Shown here one piece after another: positions 63,058-64,000 of a DNA stretch of 64,000 nucleotides (its first letter is position 1; every line of letters begins with the position of its first letter). Source of the DNA: Ricinus communis (Eukaryota > Streptophyta > Magnoliopsida > Malpighiales > Euphorbiaceae). Position numbers and translations under genes: made by a program. Location: NCBI RefSeq assembly GCF_019578655.1, contig NC_063261.1:24221126-24285125 (forward strand), written 5' to 3'. The notes under the pieces are model-generated. The model ran no database searches. It was not told the DNA's origin and was given only the letters and a program-made list of their open reading frames with translations.

Positions 63058-64000
63058 GTACTATAGCTAGCTGGACTAGTGTCAGTGGTTTTGATTATTG
63101 AAGTTCAGCTCACTCCATTACAGAAGCAGACCCACAATCTTGCTAGCAATATGATCACAGAAAAAGAAAAAAGAAGAGAACTCGCTCAAGAAAAACCCTT
63201 TTTCTTTAATTTGTTGGAGAAGAAGAGAATGCTCCTTTGGTTTGTTCCTATGCTACTATTTAAAGAAAGGAAGAAAGATTAAAGAAGAGTCATATGGTCA
63301 AGAAAATGGATAAAGACTTGTGATCTAAAACCAGCAATCGTCAATTTGCAAATTTAATAATGCAGATGAAATGCTTGATTAATTACATTTAGTCCATTTC
63401 ATTTTAAGTTAATTTGTAACTAACCAAGTATAGTTCACCCATCATTTTCATTAAGGGCCGGCAATCTGTTAATTGCAGATGCAATTTTGAGATAGATTTT
63501 AATTTAAAACCTATCTAAAATATGGGTTGAAACATATATTAAAGATAAAAAAAAAACTTTTTATAAATCTACTTAGATAATTGACTTATATTCATTAGTT
63601 TTAAACATTCGATCATTCGATATTAAAATATAAAATATATATTACAGAATAAGAATTTGAATTGATAATTAAGTTAAAGATATGCAGGTGGTTGATGTTA
63701 AAACTGAGAGACCCATAATTAGGAAATGTGAAAGAGGAAGTAGTTCTTTTGTATTTTTTGTTTTTTTAATGTTAGGGTGTGATAGAGGATTGTAAATTTG
63801 ACTGATGGGTAGCGTGGGGGTTTGAGAATAATCATTGGAACATGAATTTCTTCTTGTCATCCTGTTTGTTTGCTATATGTGTGTTCCATAAATCAATTCA
63901 CTTACAAGCTTTCATGGGGACCATCTTCAACCCCTTTCTCATAAGGAAACTGCTCCTCCTATGATTTCTTAAGGCTTTCTCTTTCTATTGTGGGAACAAC
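62780..64000. other. Leader and upstream flank of the CSLA gene
   Basis: On the minus strand the DNA before the CSLA ATG holds TA/CA microsatellites (about 62891-62921) and a long GA/CT tract (63016-63058). A TATA-like TTTAAATAG lies at about 63257-63265, which would give a leader of about 450 nt if used. From 63300 to 64000 the DNA is AT-rich with no coding signal. Confidence 0.5.
63016..63058 (-). repeat. Long (CT)n tract in the predicted CSLA leader
   Basis: GA repeats, broken once by AA, appear on the plus strand and read as CT on the CSLA sense strand. CT-rich leaders are frequent near plant transcription starts and can bind GAGA-type (BBR/BPC) proteins; a function here is inference. 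Confidence 0.85.

Noticed and set aside
1..64000. CRISPR arrays, riboswitches, rRNA genes or phage-like systems
   Set aside because: No regularly spaced direct repeats or conserved RNA structures were seen. All repeats found are microsatellites, tandem duplications or transposon debris of a plant nuclear genome.

Overview
This is a nuclear segment of a dicot plant genome. Genes are split by GT-AG introns, intergenic DNA is very AT-rich and full of simple repeats and transposon debris, and the protein set is typical of flowering plants (a ROS1/DEMETER-type DNA demethylase, a WAT1/MtN21 transporter, a CSLA mannan synthase, an OTU deubiquitinase). The protein flavour and the Ty3/gypsy LTR suggest a rosid, possibly Malpighiales/Euphorbiaceae. 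That placement is inference only; no species-diagnostic sequence was tested. There are no bacterial-style operons, CRISPR arrays, rRNA or convincing tRNA genes.

Layout, left to right. 1-1165: 3' end of a decayed Ty3/gypsy retrotransposon with its 3' LTR. 2230-7159 (+): mitochondrial ribosomal protein uL1, 10 coding exons. 7160-11997: AT-rich intergenic DNA. 11998-15739 (+): WAT1-related EamA transporter, 7 exons. 16084-16455: a MITE-like element. 18297-19721 (-): intronless METTL13-like, spermidine-synthase-fold methyltransferase. 22320-23588 (+): a predicted small four-exon gene of unknown function. 23690-36797 (-): a 19-coding-exon ROS1/DEMETER-like 5-methylcytosine DNA glycosylase, the largest gene here, with a 5'-UTR intron and TATA box to 37.58 kb. 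37.6-53.7 kb: a 16-kb gene desert holding tandem duplications, a LINE 3' end and dispersed repeats. 53743-55950 (+): OTU-domain cysteine protease, 5 exons. 59146-62779 (-): CSLA glucomannan 4-beta-mannosyltransferase, 9 exons. 62780-64000: its GA-rich leader and flank.

The exon models were assembled by hand. Every junction is GT-AG, the phases match, and the coding lengths sum to multiples of three: 1119, 1176, 1425, 5643, 1017 and 1608 nt for the six recognised genes. The genes are unrelated housekeeping, transport, epigenetic and cell-wall genes, not a pathway cluster. The points most worth a second look are three. First, the demethylase's last 37 codons lie beyond a 3.3-kb intron, and failure to splice that intron gives an almost immediate stop. 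Second, the small hidden gene runs tail-to-tail into the demethylase with stop codons only about 100 bp apart. Third, a 0.8-kb direct tandem duplication includes the zinc-binding end of a LINE. I found no convincing evidence of a wholly new biological system.
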